In this document: piece by piece, positions 9,049 through 18,146 of the stretch
How the letters are laid out: each line of letters opens with the position of its first letter
How positions within the stretch are numbered: position 1 is the first letter of the stretch
Origin: Streptomyces sp. NRRL F-5135
GTDB lineage: Bacteria; Actinomycetota; Actinomycetes; Streptomycetales; Streptomycetaceae
Reading direction: 5' to 3'
Length of the DNA: 64,000 nucleotides
NCBI RefSeq assembly: GCF_000719775.1
Contig: NZ_JOHR01000006.1
Coordinates: 424,112 to 488,111 of the forward strand
Made by a program: the position numbers and the translations under genes
Notes under the pieces: model-generated
Seen by the model: the letters and a program-made list of their open reading frames with translations, nothing else
Told to the model about the DNA's origin: nothing
Databases searched by the model: none

Positions 9049-9291
9049 ATGGGGTTCCTGGATTCGTTGAAGGCCAAGATCGGTCCGGCCAAGGAGAAGG
9101 TCTCGGACTTCGCGCAGCAGCACGGGGGCAAGATCGAGCAGGGGCTGGACAAGGCCGCCCGGACGGTCGACGAGAAGACCAAGGGCAAGTACAGCGACAA
9201 GATCGGCAGCGGCACGGGCAAGGCCAAGGACGCCTTGGGCAAGCTGACCCACAAGGACGACGGCACTCCCCCGCCGCCGGCCTCTTCCTGA
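9049..9291 (+). CDS. MT0933-type antitoxin-like protein
   Basis: An 80-residue, strongly charged, probably helical protein. The start MGFLDSLKAKIG and the core KVDEKTKGKYSDKIG-like pattern (here TVDEKTKGKYSDKI) match the small actinobacterial family named after M. tuberculosis MT0933/Rv0909, annotated as an antitoxin. The tail is Pro-rich. ATG 9049 is preceded by GAAGGTGG. An in-frame ATG far upstream (8869) would add an unlikely 60 residues. No toxin gene is adjacent: the neighbours are miaA (divergent) and a dioxygenase-fold gene (convergent). The role is inferred from family naming only. Confidence 0.75.
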   Translation: MGFLDSLKAKIGPAKEKVSDFAQQHGGKIEQGLDKAARTVDEKTKGKYSDKIGSGTGKAKDALGKLTHKDDGTPPPPASS

Positions 9292-9344
9292 GTCCCTGAA
9301 CCCTTGAGCCTCGCTCCCGGATCGGCGCGGTGCGCGGGACGGGG

Positions 9345-10097
9345 TCAGGTCCAGGCCGCCACGAGGTAGCCGACGCCGTAGGGCGCGTTCTCGTGAAGCA
9401 GCTGCCCGTCCAGGCCCGCGCCCTCGGCGGCACCCGCCAGCACCTGCCAGGGCGCCCGGCCGGCCGCCTTGAGTTCGGCGGCCCGCCGCACGTCCAGCGA
9501 CTTCAGGGCCGCCACGTCGGCCGCGCCCAGTGCGCGGGCCACCGTCGCGTCGAACGGAGCCGCGCGCTCGTCCAGGTATCCGGGCGCCTTCACCGAGCGG
9601 CACGCGCTCGCGTCCCCCATCACCAGCAGGGCCACCCGCTCGGGCCCGGTCGCCAGCCGGGCCCCGGCCCGTACGCAGTCCTCGGTGCCGAGCGACGTAC
9701 CCACGCCGAGCCCGCTCACCGGGGCGGCGGACCAGTGGACGCGCTCCAGCAGCCATGCAGCGACGGCCAGCGAGTCGGGCAGCGGGCGCCCGGCGGGCCG
9801 CGCCTCCCCCGTGGCGCCGTCCTGGCCGTCCGGGCCACCCGGGCCGCCCAGGACAACGTCGACCGGTACTCCGAAGCCCCGGAAGGACCCGCGTGTTCCC
9901 TCGGGGTACGGTTCCGGGCCCGGGCCCCCCTGCTCGGCCGGGCCGACCGCGATCAGCCGGTCGGGGCGCGCCGCGGCCAGCACCCCCAGCGCGCCGTCGC
10001 AGGCCGTGCGGGCGGCGTCGAGCTCCGGCGCGGCGCCGGCGGCCACGGCGGGCACCAGCAGCGGAGGACAGGGGCAGACGGCAGCGGCGACAAGCAT
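9345..10097 (-). CDS. Class III extradiol dioxygenase subunit B-like protein
   Basis: A 250-residue Ala/Gly-rich soluble protein. The opening LVAAAVCPCPPLLVP and the mid-segment VALLVMGDASACRS fit the LigB-like fold that Streptomyces genomes label class III extradiol dioxygenase subunit B-like; the metal-ligand pattern of true LigB is not clearly present, so catalysis is uncertain. Leftward, between miaA and miaB on the same strand, with no strong terminator to the right (9292-9344). Confidence 0.65.
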   Translation of the reverse strand: MLVAAAVCPCPPLLVPAVAAGAAPELDAARTACDGALGVLAAARPDRLIAVGPAEQGGPGPEPYPEGTRGSFRGFGVPVDVVLGGPGGPDGQDGATGEARPAGRPLPDSLAVAAWLLERVHWSAAPVSGLGVGTSLGTEDCVRAGARLATGPERVALLVMGDASACRSVKAPGYLDERAAPFDATVARALGAADVAALKSLDVRRAAELKAAGRAPWQVLAGAAEGAGLDGQLLHENAPYGVGYLVAAWT

Positions 10098-10203
10098 GCC
10101 CAGCAGCCTAGTGCCCCTCCCGCGGCACTAAATGAGCACGCCCGAAGCCCGGTCGGTCCCCCTGTCCCGTCTCCCGCTCTCCCCGTCTCCCGGCGGCGAT
10201 CGC

Positions 10204-11733
10204 TCAGTCGACGGCGCAGCCGCCCGTCATCGCCGGCAGCGGCGCGGGCACGCCGACCGTGGGCAGGCCCAGCATCACACCCGCGGGCTTCGCCGCCCCG
10301 GCCGCGTTCCGCCGCTCCCAGGCGTCCCCCGCGCGGGTCCTGCGGACGGCACGGGCCGGGCCCTCGGCGAGCAGGTGGTGCGGGGCGGCGTAGGTGATCT
10401 CGACGGTCACCACGTCGCCCGGCCGCACCTCCTGCTCCGGCTTGGCGAAGTGGACGAGGCGGTTGTCGGGGGCGCGGCCCGAGAGGCGGTGGGTGGCACC
10501 GTCCTTGCGGCCCTCGCCCTCGGCGACCATCACCTCCAGGGTGCGGCCGACCTGCCTCTTGTTCTCCTCCCAGGAGATCTCCTCCTGAAGGGCGGTCAGC
10601 CGCAGGTAGCGGTCCTGCACGACCTCCTTGGGGATCTGCCCGGGCATCTCGGCGGCGGGCGTCCCGGGGCGCTTGGAATACTGGAAGGTGAAGGCCTGCG
10701 CGAAGCGCGCCTCGCGCACCACCTTCAGGGTCTGCTCGAAGTCCTCCTCGGTCTCGCCCGGGAAGCCCACGATGATGTCGGTGGAGATGGCCGCGTGCGG
10801 GATGGCCGCGCGCACCTTCTCGATGATGCCGAGGTAACGGTCCTGCCGGTACGAGCGGCGCATCGCCTTCAGGACCGGGTCCGAACCGGACTGGAGCGGC
10901 ATGTGCAGCTGGGGCATCACGTTCGGCGTCTCGGCCATGGCCGCGATCACGTCGTCGGTGAAGTCGCGCGGGTGCGGCGAGGTGAAGCGGACGCGCTCCA
11001 GGCCCTCGACGGCCCCGCAGGCCCGCAGCAGCTTGGAGAACGCCTCGCGGTCGCCGATGTCGGAGCCGTACGCGTTCACGTTCTGGCCGAGCAGGGTGAT
11101 CTCGGAGACGCCCTCGGCGACCAGGGCCTCGATCTCGGCCAGGATGTCGCCGGGGCGGCGGTCCTTCTCCTTGCCCCGCAGCGCGGGGACGATGCAGAAG
11201 GTGCAGGTGTTGTTGCAGCCGACCGAGATCGAGACCCAGGCGGCGTAGGCGGACTCGCGGCGCGTCGGCAGCGTGGAGGGAAACGCCTCCAGCGATTCGG
11301 CGATCTCGACCTGGGCCTCCTCCTGGACGCGGGCGCGTTCGAGGAGGACCGGGAGCTTGCCGATGTTGTGCGTGCCGAATACGACGTCGACCCAGGGGGC
11401 CCGGTCGACGATGGTCGAACGGTCCTTCTGGGCCAGGCAGCCGCCGACCGCGATCTGCATGCCCGGCCGGCGGGCCTTGACCGGGGCGAGCCGGCCCAGG
11501 TTGCCGTACAGCTTGTTGTCGGCGTTCTCCCGGACCGCGCAGGTGTTGAAGACGACGACGTCGGCGTCCCCGTCGGAGCCCTCCGGGGCCCGGACGTATC
11601 CGGCGTCCTCCAGCAGGCCCGACAGCCGTTCGGAGTCATGGACGTTCATCTGGCACCCGTAGGTGCGGATCTCGTAGCTTCGAGTTACGCCCACGTCGTC
11701 CACTGCTCCGGTCCGGTCACTGCTGCTGGTCAT
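10204..11733 (-). CDS. miaB: tRNA-2-methylthio-N6-dimethylallyladenosine synthase MiaB
   Basis: Radical-SAM methylthiotransferase that adds the 2-methylthio group to i6A37 made by MiaA. Domains in order: UPF0004/MTTase N-terminal domain (IRTYGCQMN near residues 22-30, further Cys in [11 protein letters not shown] and VGGCLAQKD), radical-SAM domain with CNNTCTFC, and a TRAM domain near the C-terminus. A 40-50 residue tail beyond TRAM (about 460-509) is Ala/Pro-rich. The start at ATG 11733 has GAGGG immediately upstream; a later GTG before [10 protein letters not shown] is an alternative. 509 residues is normal for actinobacterial MiaB. Confidence 0.95.
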   Translation of the reverse strand: MTSSSDRTGAVDDVGVTRSYEIRTYGCQMNVHDSERLSGLLEDAGYVRAPEGSDGDADVVVFNTCAVRENADNKLYGNLGRLAPVKARRPGMQIAVGGCLAQKDRSTIVDRAPWVDVVFGTHNIGKLPVLLERARVQEEAQVEIAESLEAFPSTLPTRRESAYAAWVSISVGCNNTCTFCIVPALRGKEKDRRPGDILAEIEALVAEGVSEITLLGQNVNAYGSDIGDREAFSKLLRACGAVEGLERVRFTSPHPRDFTDDVIAAMAETPNVMPQLHMPLQSGSDPVLKAMRRSYRQDRYLGIIEKVRAAIPHAAISTDIIVGFPGETEEDFEQTLKVVREARFAQAFTFQYSKRPGTPAAEMPGQIPKEVVQDRYLRLTALQEEISWEENKRQVGRTLEVMVAEGEGRKDGATHRLSGRAPDNRLVHFAKPEQEVRPGDVVTVEITYAAPHHLLAEGPARAVRRTRAGDAWERRNAAGAAKPAGVMLGLPTVGVPAPLPAMTGGCAVD

Positions 11734-11787
11734 CCCTCAAGGGTAAGGGGGTGCCGGGAGGTGGTCGGACGTGTCCCGCGGCGTGCG

Positions 11788-11819
11788 CCGGCCGACCGGC
11801 GGCGGGGCCGGTCGGCCGG
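11788..11819 (-). terminator. Terminator hairpin downstream of the carbonic anhydrase gene
   Basis: Perfect 12-bp arms CCGGCCGACCGG (11788-11799) and CCGGTCGGCCGG (11808-11819) with an 8-nt loop, 60 bp past the stop of the leftward gene at 11880. Confidence 0.6.
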
Positions 11820-11879
11820 TGCGTCATCCGTACGCCGGCGGTGTGCGTCGCCGAGTGCGGTCGGTCGCGGTCTCCCGGG

Positions 11880-12635
11880 TCAGCCGACCCCGTGAACGAG
11901 GTGCGTGGTCAGCTCGTAACGAGCGCCGACTATGGCCAGCCTGCCCTCGGCCACCTTGGCGGCCAGGTCGGGTTCGCCGGCCAGCCGGCCGCGGACACGG
12001 TCGACATGGGCGCCGACCGTGGCGTCCACGCGCGCGTCGCCCTCCTTGGTGTGATCGATCGCCGGGCGGATCTGGTCGGCCAGGTACTGGATGTGGTCCG
12101 GGAGCCGCTCGCCGGTCTCCTCCGCGTGGACGGCCGCCGCGACCGCTCCGCAGGACTGGTGTCCCAGCACCATCACCAGCGGAATGTTCAGCTCCAGGAC
12201 GCCGTAGGCGATGGAGCCGAGGACGGCCTCGTCCAGGACCTCGCCCGCCGACCGGACGGTCATGAGGTCGCCGAGGCCCTGGTCGAAGACAAGCTCCGGG
12301 GGGACCCGGGAGTCGATGCAGCCGAGGATGAGGGCGAAGGGGTGCTGCCCCGACACCAGGGCCTCGCGGACGGTGCGGGTCTCGTGGGGATGCTGTTCGC
12401 GGTAGGTGCGCCAGCGCCGGTTGCCCGCGGCGAGTTCTCTGAGAGCCTCGTCGGGGGTGGCCGGGCGCGGACGCTCCTGGGCGCGGACGCCGGCCGCTCG
12501 CGCGGTGGGGGCGGACGGGACCGTGAGGGCCACTCCTGCCGTGGCGGCGGCCCCCGCGACCGCCGCTCGCAGCAGGTTACGGCGCGGAGCGCCACTGGCG
12601 TTGGCACGTGTATTCGCATGTCTGGTCGAAATCAC
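11880..12635 (-). CDS. Tat-exported beta-class carbonic anhydrase
   Basis: Zinc enzyme hydrating CO2 to bicarbonate. The ligands are visible in beta-class order: Cys106 and Asp108 in LGCIDSRV, His159 and Cys162 in GHQSCGAV; the catalytic Asp-Arg pair is DSR. The N-terminus carries PRRNLLRAA followed by an Ala-rich hydrophobic stretch and TARA, a twin-arginine signal, so the folded metal enzyme should act outside the membrane. 251 residues, single transcription unit with its own terminator. Most beta-CAs are cytoplasmic; the exported form is typical of a Streptomyces subgroup. Confidence 0.9.
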   Translation of the reverse strand: MISTRHANTRANASGAPRRNLLRAAVAGAAATAGVALTVPSAPTARAAGVRAQERPRPATPDEALRELAAGNRRWRTYREQHPHETRTVREALVSGQHPFALILGCIDSRVPPELVFDQGLGDLMTVRSAGEVLDEAVLGSIAYGVLELNIPLVMVLGHQSCGAVAAAVHAEETGERLPDHIQYLADQIRPAIDHTKEGDARVDATVGAHVDRVRGRLAGEPDLAAKVAEGRLAIVGARYELTTHLVHGVG

Positions 12636-12811
12636 GGCCGGAGACTATCCAGGTAAATTCGGCCATTACCCGAGCCAGAGACAATGTTGACTCACTCTTG
12701 AACCAATCGCCCCTCGTACACGTGAAGTTGACGTCTACACCACCTGCCGTTCCGTACCACCCGCCGTTCGGCCCGTCTCCCCCGGTGCCCCGGACCTGGT
12801 GCCCCGAGGCG

Positions 12812-15676
12812 CTACCCCAGGGACTTCTCCAAGGACAGAGCGAAGATGTGCGCCCTGGCCGTGCCCGTCGGGGCCGCCAGCGTGACCTCGGACAACTCCC
12901 GCTCCGCGTCCAGCGCCACCTTCTGGTGGAAGATCGCGGCCTTCGTCCCGAGCGGTCCACCGCGGGTGTGGATCTGGCTGGTTCGCACGGCCTCGCTCTC
13001 GCCGTGCTTCGGGGTCGACAGCCAGGCCGTCAGGCGGATGTCGAGCCGCGCGGTCGAGCCGTCCGCGTAGGTGACGACGGCGGGCACGGTCACGTCGCCC
13101 GTGTCGCCCGAGCCGAGCACGTGCAGTCCGGCGTACGAGCCGCGCGGGACGGCGATCCTCTGGCCGGCCGCGATCACGTTGTTGTCCCCGCCCTCGCTCC
13201 CGTTGGTGAAGGAGAAGGTGATGCCCTCGTCCTCGACCTGTCCGGCCTGCGGCAACTGGGCCATCGGGTAGGTGCGCCCGGTGCCGTCGAAATCCCCGTC
13301 GCCGAAGTACATCTCGGTGGTGATGGCGTCGTTGTCGAAGGTCCCGGTGAGGTCGACGCGGGTGACCGTCCCCGTCTCCGGCAGCGGCGGCAGCCCCCAC
13401 GCCTCGGCCGGTTCGGTGACCGGCACCGGCGCGATCCGGAAATCGGGCCGCGCGCCCGCCGGGTACACGACCGCCTCCTCGTCCCGGTCCAGGTCCAGCT
13501 CGATCACCCCGTCACCCAGGTCGCGCCAGGCGGGCGCGGGCCCGCCGACCCCGGCGACCGTGACGCGCCCCTTGATCGAGTGCCGTACGCGGCAGGGCTC
13601 ACCCGCCAGGCTCCGCAGGCGTACCCAGCGCGTCCTGCCGCCCTCGCGCACCCCGCTCACCAGGAAGGCGCCCTGCGTGCGGAAATCGTGCAGGGTGACG
13701 TCCGGCCACCGCGCCGGCACCGCGGGGAAGAAGCGGACGGTCCCGCCCCAGCTCTGGCAGAGCATGTCGTGCACGGACTGCGCGCCCGACAAAGGGGTTT
13801 CGATGACCGGCCCCGCCTCGTAGTACATGGTGTTGGGCTGGATGAACCGGGCCACCAGTTCGCGCAGGTACGTCAGCGCGTCGTCGCCGCGCCCCATCTG
13901 GGCCGAGATGGAGGCCGCTCCCGTGAAGCTGTAGCCCCGCAGGGCGCCCTCGAATCCGATCCAGTGCTCCAGGGAGCGCGTGATCAGGTCGCGGTGTTCC
14001 GGCTGGTCCCAGTTGACGAGGTAGAGGGGGTAGACGGAGAGCATGTGGGAGTAGTGCCGGTGGGACTTGGCGAACGGCACACCGGCGCCGACCATGAATC
14101 CGTTCTCGTCGACCGGGTAGTCGACCAGCTTGTCCAGCACCTCCTGCCACTTGGGCGCCAGCGCGTCGTCCTCGCCGAGGAGGTCGACGGTTTCCAGGAG
14201 CGTCCGGCAGCTCCAGCGCAGCAGCGCGAGGTCGTAGTTGCAGTCCGGCGCGGAGCCGTACTCGGGGGAGAAGGTGCGCGGCAGGTGCAGCCTGCCGTCC
14301 TCCCCCTCGTAGAGGAAGTGCAGGTAGTAGTTGGTCGTCCGGCGCAGCAGCGGGTGGAGCACGTCCTTCAGCAGGCCGCGGTCCATGGTGTGCCGATAGG
14401 TCAGCCAGACGTTGTGCAGCGCCCAGGGCAGGTTGCCGACCTCCGCGTCACCGACGCCCGGGACGGCGACCGAGCCGTTGTCGTCGCACTGCGCGTCCGT
14501 CGAGCGGCGCACTCCCGCCGAGTCGGCGCGGTACGCGGGCTTGAGCCCGTTGATCAGGATGTCGGTGTTCTCGGCGAGGGTGCGGGGAATGGCGTCCAGT
14601 TCGAGGTGGTTGGAGCCGTGGACCGGCCAGTACTCGAGCTGGACGTTGAGGTTCCACCACACGGCGGGCCAGGGCGTGGGCTCCACCCAGGGGCCGGTGG
14701 TGGCCATCACCGGGGCGTGCTCACGGGTCGCGCAGGCCAGCTTGTGGAGCTGGATCCAGTAGAAGCTCTGGAGCATGGCGTCCGGGATCGAGATGAAGCT
14801 CTTGCGGTAGAACCGGTGCCACCAGTCGCGATGGGTCCGCAGCAGGCTGGAGACGGGCAGCGCGGCCGCCTTGCGGACGGTGGTGCGCGCCCGGCCCTCG
14901 GCGTCCGTGCCGGGGAAGGAGTGGGCGACGCAGAGGTAGTACGTGCGGTCGCGACCCTGGCCGCGCTCCGTGTACACGGTCGCCGTCTGTCCGCCCGCCG
15001 CCAACTGCTGCACGGTGCTGCCCAGTCCGTCCTCGGTCCGGGTGACGGGGGCCGGGTTGGGGGTGAGGCCGCTCGGCGGGTCCTCTCGGACGATGCGCGG
15101 GCTGACGGCCGGTGACGGGCGGAACTCCCAGCGGTATCCGGCCTCGCCCGCGCTCGCCTCGACGGTGGCGACCAGCGTCGTACGGTCGTTGTGCACGAGC
15201 GCGCGCAGCTCGAGCGTCCCGCGGTCGGTGGTGACCGTGCCGCGCACCTCGGCGTTCCACAGGTCCTGGCGCAGTTCGACGCCGGTGATGGTGCCCACCG
15301 GGTGCAGCAGGAGGTTGCCGACCGGGAGCCGGGCCACGCCCCAGTCGCTGCCGAACTGCGGCCGGTGGTCCTGCACTTCGCTGTGGTGCACGGTGAAGCG
15401 CAGGGCGTTCTCGCCCGGCTCCTGGTAGACGAGCGAGCCGAGCAGGCCGTTGCCGAGGAACGGGCCCTCGTACCAGGTGCGCGGCATGCGCTTGAAGATC
15501 AGGTCCTGCCCGGCCAGGAAGCGCCCCCACTCCCGGTCGGTGGTCATTCCCCGCAGGGCCACCGCCCGCTGCGCGGCCTCCGCCTGTCCGGGGACCGCGA
15601 GACCTCCGGCGGTCGTTCCCGCGACCGCCGCTCCGGCCGCGACCCGGCCCAGGAATCCTCGTCTGCTGACTGGCAT
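12812..15676 (-). CDS. Tat-exported glycoside hydrolase family 95 protein (alpha-L-fucosidase-like)
   Basis: A 954-residue exported glycosidase. Residues 4-10 read SRRGFLG with a following Ala/Gly core, a Tat signal. The GH95 (alpha/alpha)6 pattern is recognisable: WNLNVQLEYW near 340 (the N-x-N pair matches the catalytic Asn pair of Bifidobacterium AfcA), SPEYG near 469 (general-acid Glu position), HRHYSHMLSVYPL, and CQSWGGTVRFFPA. The N-terminal beta-domain is present (WYEGPFLGNGLLGSLVY). About 200 C-terminal residues form an extra beta-sandwich, possibly a carbohydrate-binding module. Start ATG 15676 has GGAG upstream. Divergent from the GH97 gene, suggesting joint use on one glycan. Substrate not certain: GH95 also includes galactosidases. 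Confidence 0.85.
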   Translation of the reverse strand: MPVSRRGFLGRVAAGAAVAGTTAGGLAVPGQAEAAQRAVALRGMTTDREWGRFLAGQDLIFKRMPRTWYEGPFLGNGLLGSLVYQEPGENALRFTVHHSEVQDHRPQFGSDWGVARLPVGNLLLHPVGTITGVELRQDLWNAEVRGTVTTDRGTLELRALVHNDRTTLVATVEASAGEAGYRWEFRPSPAVSPRIVREDPPSGLTPNPAPVTRTEDGLGSTVQQLAAGGQTATVYTERGQGRDRTYYLCVAHSFPGTDAEGRARTTVRKAAALPVSSLLRTHRDWWHRFYRKSFISIPDAMLQSFYWIQLHKLACATREHAPVMATTGPWVEPTPWPAVWWNLNVQLEYWPVHGSNHLELDAIPRTLAENTDILINGLKPAYRADSAGVRRSTDAQCDDNGSVAVPGVGDAEVGNLPWALHNVWLTYRHTMDRGLLKDVLHPLLRRTTNYYLHFLYEGEDGRLHLPRTFSPEYGSAPDCNYDLALLRWSCRTLLETVDLLGEDDALAPKWQEVLDKLVDYPVDENGFMVGAGVPFAKSHRHYSHMLSVYPLYLVNWDQPEHRDLITRSLEHWIGFEGALRGYSFTGAASISAQMGRGDDALTYLRELVARFIQPNTMYYEAGPVIETPLSGAQSVHDMLCQSWGGTVRFFPAVPARWPDVTLHDFRTQGAFLVSGVREGGRTRWVRLRSLAGEPCRVRHSIKGRVTVAGVGGPAPAWRDLGDGVIELDLDRDEEAVVYPAGARPDFRIAPVPVTEPAEAWGLPPLPETGTVTRVDLTGTFDNDAITTEMYFGDGDFDGTGRTYPMAQLPQAGQVEDEGITFSFTNGSEGGDNNVIAAGQRIAVPRGSYAGLHVLGSGDTGDVTVPAVVTYADGSTARLDIRLTAWLSTPKHGESEAVRTSQIHTRGGPLGTKAAIFHQKVALDAERELSEVTLAAPTGTARAHIFALSLEKSLG

Positions 15677-15706
15677 CTTCGATCATCTCCGTCCCAGAGA
15701 CGTACA

Positions 15707-15783
15707 GATTGATCCGATGACTTGGCTAGACGGGAGCGTAGAAACGGGCCGATGATGCGTCAAGGCACCTGATAGGTCTGATG
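15707..15783. promoter_or_regulatory. Candidate operator pair between GH95 and GH97 genes
   Basis: The motif GATWGRTCYGATG occurs twice in the same orientation in the shared control region: GATTGATCCGATG at 15707-15719 and GATAGGTCTGATG at 15771-15783 (10 of 13 identical). One copy lies near each divergent start. This is the pattern expected of one regulator controlling both glycosidases; the regulator is not encoded beside them. Confidence 0.5.
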
Positions 15784-15863
15784 TATTCCCTCGGCAGGGG
15801 GTGGGAGGGCCCCATCGCTCCTCGTGAACCGACTCCGCGATCCGACTCCACCAGGAGGCATCG

Positions 15864-17864
15864 ATGCGCGTCGTACGATCCAGAGTCACCCGGGCCGCGG
15901 CGACCTTCGCCTGCGTGGCCGCCGTCCTCGTACCGCTACGGGGCGAGCTGGGCACCCCGGCGGCGCACACCGCCGAGCGCCCCGCGCCGCACAGCACCGG
16001 ACAACAGAACGCCGGGCAGGGAACCGACGCGGGACGGACCGGCGGACGGCCCGTCGACGAAGGGAATTCCGCCGCGCGGGCGGGCACGCGGGCGGCGCCG
16101 GGGGCCCCGGGCGCCGGCCGCACCTGGCGGCTGGGCGGGCCGGGCGAGGTCGGCGGCGAGCTGACGCTGACCCGCGACGGCGGGCTGACGCTCAGCGCCC
16201 GGCACGGCCGTACCACCGTCCTCCGGCCGTCCGCGCTCGGCATCCGCACCGCCGGCACCGACTTCGGCTCCGGGCTGCGCTACGAGTCACGCGCCGACCG
16301 GCGCGTGACCGACACGTACACGACCACCACCGGCCGCCGTACCCGGCACACCGTCGACGCGACGGAGTCCACCTTCACCTTCTCCCGGCAGGGCCGGACG
16401 CTGAAGCTCGTGGTGCGGGTCTCCGACGACGGTCTCGCCTACCGCTACCGGCTGCCCGGCAACGGCACGGTGACGGTCCTCGGCGAGAGCACCGAGTACG
16501 CCGTCCCGCCGGCCGCCGAATCCTTCCTCCTGCCCTACGACAACGGGCGGCAGGACTACGAGTCGGCCCACCGGCGGGGCACGGTGGCCGAGGCTCCGGC
16601 GGGTGACTACGGCTATCCGTCGCTGTTCCGCGTGGGCGACAGCTGGCTGCTCGTGGAGGAGTCGGATCTGGACAGTTCGTACGGCGGCTCCCGGCTCACC
16701 CTGGACGCCACGACGGACCGCTTCCGGCTGACGCTCCCGGATCCCGCTGAGGTCAGTTCCCCGGGCCTGGCCACGCCGTGGCGCACGATGGTCGTCGGCG
16801 ACCTCGCCACCGTCACCGAGAGCGATCTGCCCACCGGCCTCGCCGCCCCCTCCAAGGTCGCGGACACCTCGTGGATCAAGCCGGGCAAGGCGGCCTGGTC
16901 CTGGTGGTCGGACGGGCAGAGCCCGACGAGCCTGGCGGAGCAGAAGAAGTTCGTCGACTTCGCGGCCCGCGAGGGCTGGGAGTACGTGCTGGTCGACTCG
17001 GGGTGGAGCAACGACTGGATGCCCGAGCTGACGGCGTACGCCAAGGACAAGGGCGTCGGCGTCTGGCTGTGGGTGCGGTGGCAGACGATCGACGCGCGGA
17101 GCGAGATCGACCGGCTGATGCCGCTGTGGCGGTCCTGGGGCGCGGTCGGTCTGAAGATCGACTTCCTGGAGTCCGACGGGCAGGACCGGATGCGCTGGTA
17201 CGACCAGGTCTTCGAGGCAAGCGCGCGCCACCACCTGATGCTGAACTTCCACGGCGCGACGATTCCGCGCGGCCAGGAGCGCACCTGGCCACAGCTGATG
17301 AGCGTGGAGGCGGTGAAGGGCGCGGAGGGCACACGCCCCAAGCCGGGGCGCCAACCGTTCCCGGCCGAGCACTACACCACGCTCCCGTTCACCCGGAACC
17401 TGATCGGCCCGATGGACTTCACGCCCGTCACCTTCACCGGCGTACGCCCCACCAGTGACGCCGCCGAACTGGCGCTGTCGGTGGTCTACGAGTCCGGGGT
17501 GCAGCACTTCGCGGACAGCGTCGAGTCGTACGACAGCCGTCCCCTGGCCCGGCGGTTCCTGCGCGACGTGCCGACGGCCTGGGACGAGACGAAGCTGGTC
17601 GACGGGGCACCGGGCGACCGCGCGGTGTTCGCCCGGGCGTCGGGACGCGACTGGTACCTGGGCGCGGTGACCTCCGGCGCGGCCCGGACGCTCCGGGAGC
17701 CGCTGGGCTTCCTGGGCGACGGGACGTGGCGCGCCGAGCTGTACCGCGACGGCCCGGACGGTGCGATCGCGCTGGAGACGCGCGAGGTGACGGCGGAGTC
17801 GACGCTGGCGGTCGAGGTCCCGAGGAACGGAGGCTTCGCGGTGCGGTTCACCCCGGCGGGGTAG
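15864..17864 (+). CDS. Secreted glycoside hydrolase family 97 protein
   Basis: A 666-residue secreted enzyme: signal peptide (about 1-35), low-complexity linker to about 85, N-terminal beta-sandwich of GH97, (beta/alpha)8 catalytic domain from about 335 (WWSDGQSPTSLAEQKKFVDF) and the C-terminal domain (RDWYLGAVTSG). GH97 contains alpha-glucosidases and alpha-galactosidases. The segment GLKIDFLESDG near residue 433 places an Asp where the retaining alpha-galactosidase subgroup has its nucleophile, so that mechanism is favoured by inference. ATG 15864 follows AGGAGG with 5-nt spacing. Expressed divergently from the GH95 gene. Confidence 0.9.
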   Translation: MRVVRSRVTRAAATFACVAAVLVPLRGELGTPAAHTAERPAPHSTGQQNAGQGTDAGRTGGRPVDEGNSAARAGTRAAPGAPGAGRTWRLGGPGEVGGELTLTRDGGLTLSARHGRTTVLRPSALGIRTAGTDFGSGLRYESRADRRVTDTYTTTTGRRTRHTVDATESTFTFSRQGRTLKLVVRVSDDGLAYRYRLPGNGTVTVLGESTEYAVPPAAESFLLPYDNGRQDYESAHRRGTVAEAPAGDYGYPSLFRVGDSWLLVEESDLDSSYGGSRLTLDATTDRFRLTLPDPAEVSSPGLATPWRTMVVGDLATVTESDLPTGLAAPSKVADTSWIKPGKAAWSWWSDGQSPTSLAEQKKFVDFAAREGWEYVLVDSGWSNDWMPELTAYAKDKGVGVWLWVRWQTIDARSEIDRLMPLWRSWGAVGLKIDFLESDGQDRMRWYDQVFEASARHHLMLNFHGATIPRGQERTWPQLMSVEAVKGAEGTRPKPGRQPFPAEHYTTLPFTRNLIGPMDFTPVTFTGVRPTSDAAELALSVVYESGVQHFADSVESYDSRPLARRFLRDVPTAWDETKLVDGAPGDRAVFARASGRDWYLGAVTSGAARTLREPLGFLGDGTWRAELYRDGPDGAIALETREVTAESTLAVEVPRNGGFAVRFTPAG

Positions 17865-17902
17865 GGGGCGCGGGACCTGTCCTCGGGGGCGCGGCACCTG
17901 CC

Positions 17903-17948
17903 CTCGGGGGCGCGCGGCCCGCCACGGGCCCGGCCCCGCGCCCCCGAG
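17903..17948 (+). terminator. Terminator-like hairpin after GH97, within short repeats
   Basis: Perfect 12-bp arms CTCGGGGGCGCG (17903-17914) and CGCGCCCCCGAG (17937-17948). The left arm belongs to about three imperfect tandem copies of a 21-bp unit (GGGGGCGCGGNACCTGNCCT type) spanning 17861-17914. Confidence 0.55.
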
Positions 17949-18146
17949 CCCGGGCTCAGGGCCGGCTCGACGGGCGGGGCCCCGAGCGTGCCCCGGAGCG
18001 GCGCTCCCGGGCATGCGGCCGGGGCGAACCGAGGGGCGCCCGCCCCGGCCGTGCGTGGGCCCGGCCGCACCGGACCCGCACCGGACCCGCACGTGGACCC
18101 GCACCGGGCCTGGCTGTCGCCGGGGCGACCTGGCAGGATCGCGGGC

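Noticed and set aside
7819-9756. Extended 645-codon version of MiaA
   Set aside because: The extra upstream part runs antisense through the antitoxin-like gene; the P-loop starts a few residues after GTG 8757, giving normal MiaA length.
12608-15115. Long rightward open frame of over 800 codons opposite the GH95 gene
   Set aside because: It is the antisense shadow of a GC-rich coding gene, is Arg/Val/Gly-rich, has no domain and no ribosome site.
17861-17914. 21-bp repeats after GH97 as an attachment site or mobile-element end
   Set aside because: Only about three imperfect GC-rich copies, no integrase or transposase, and the last copy is part of a terminator hairpin.
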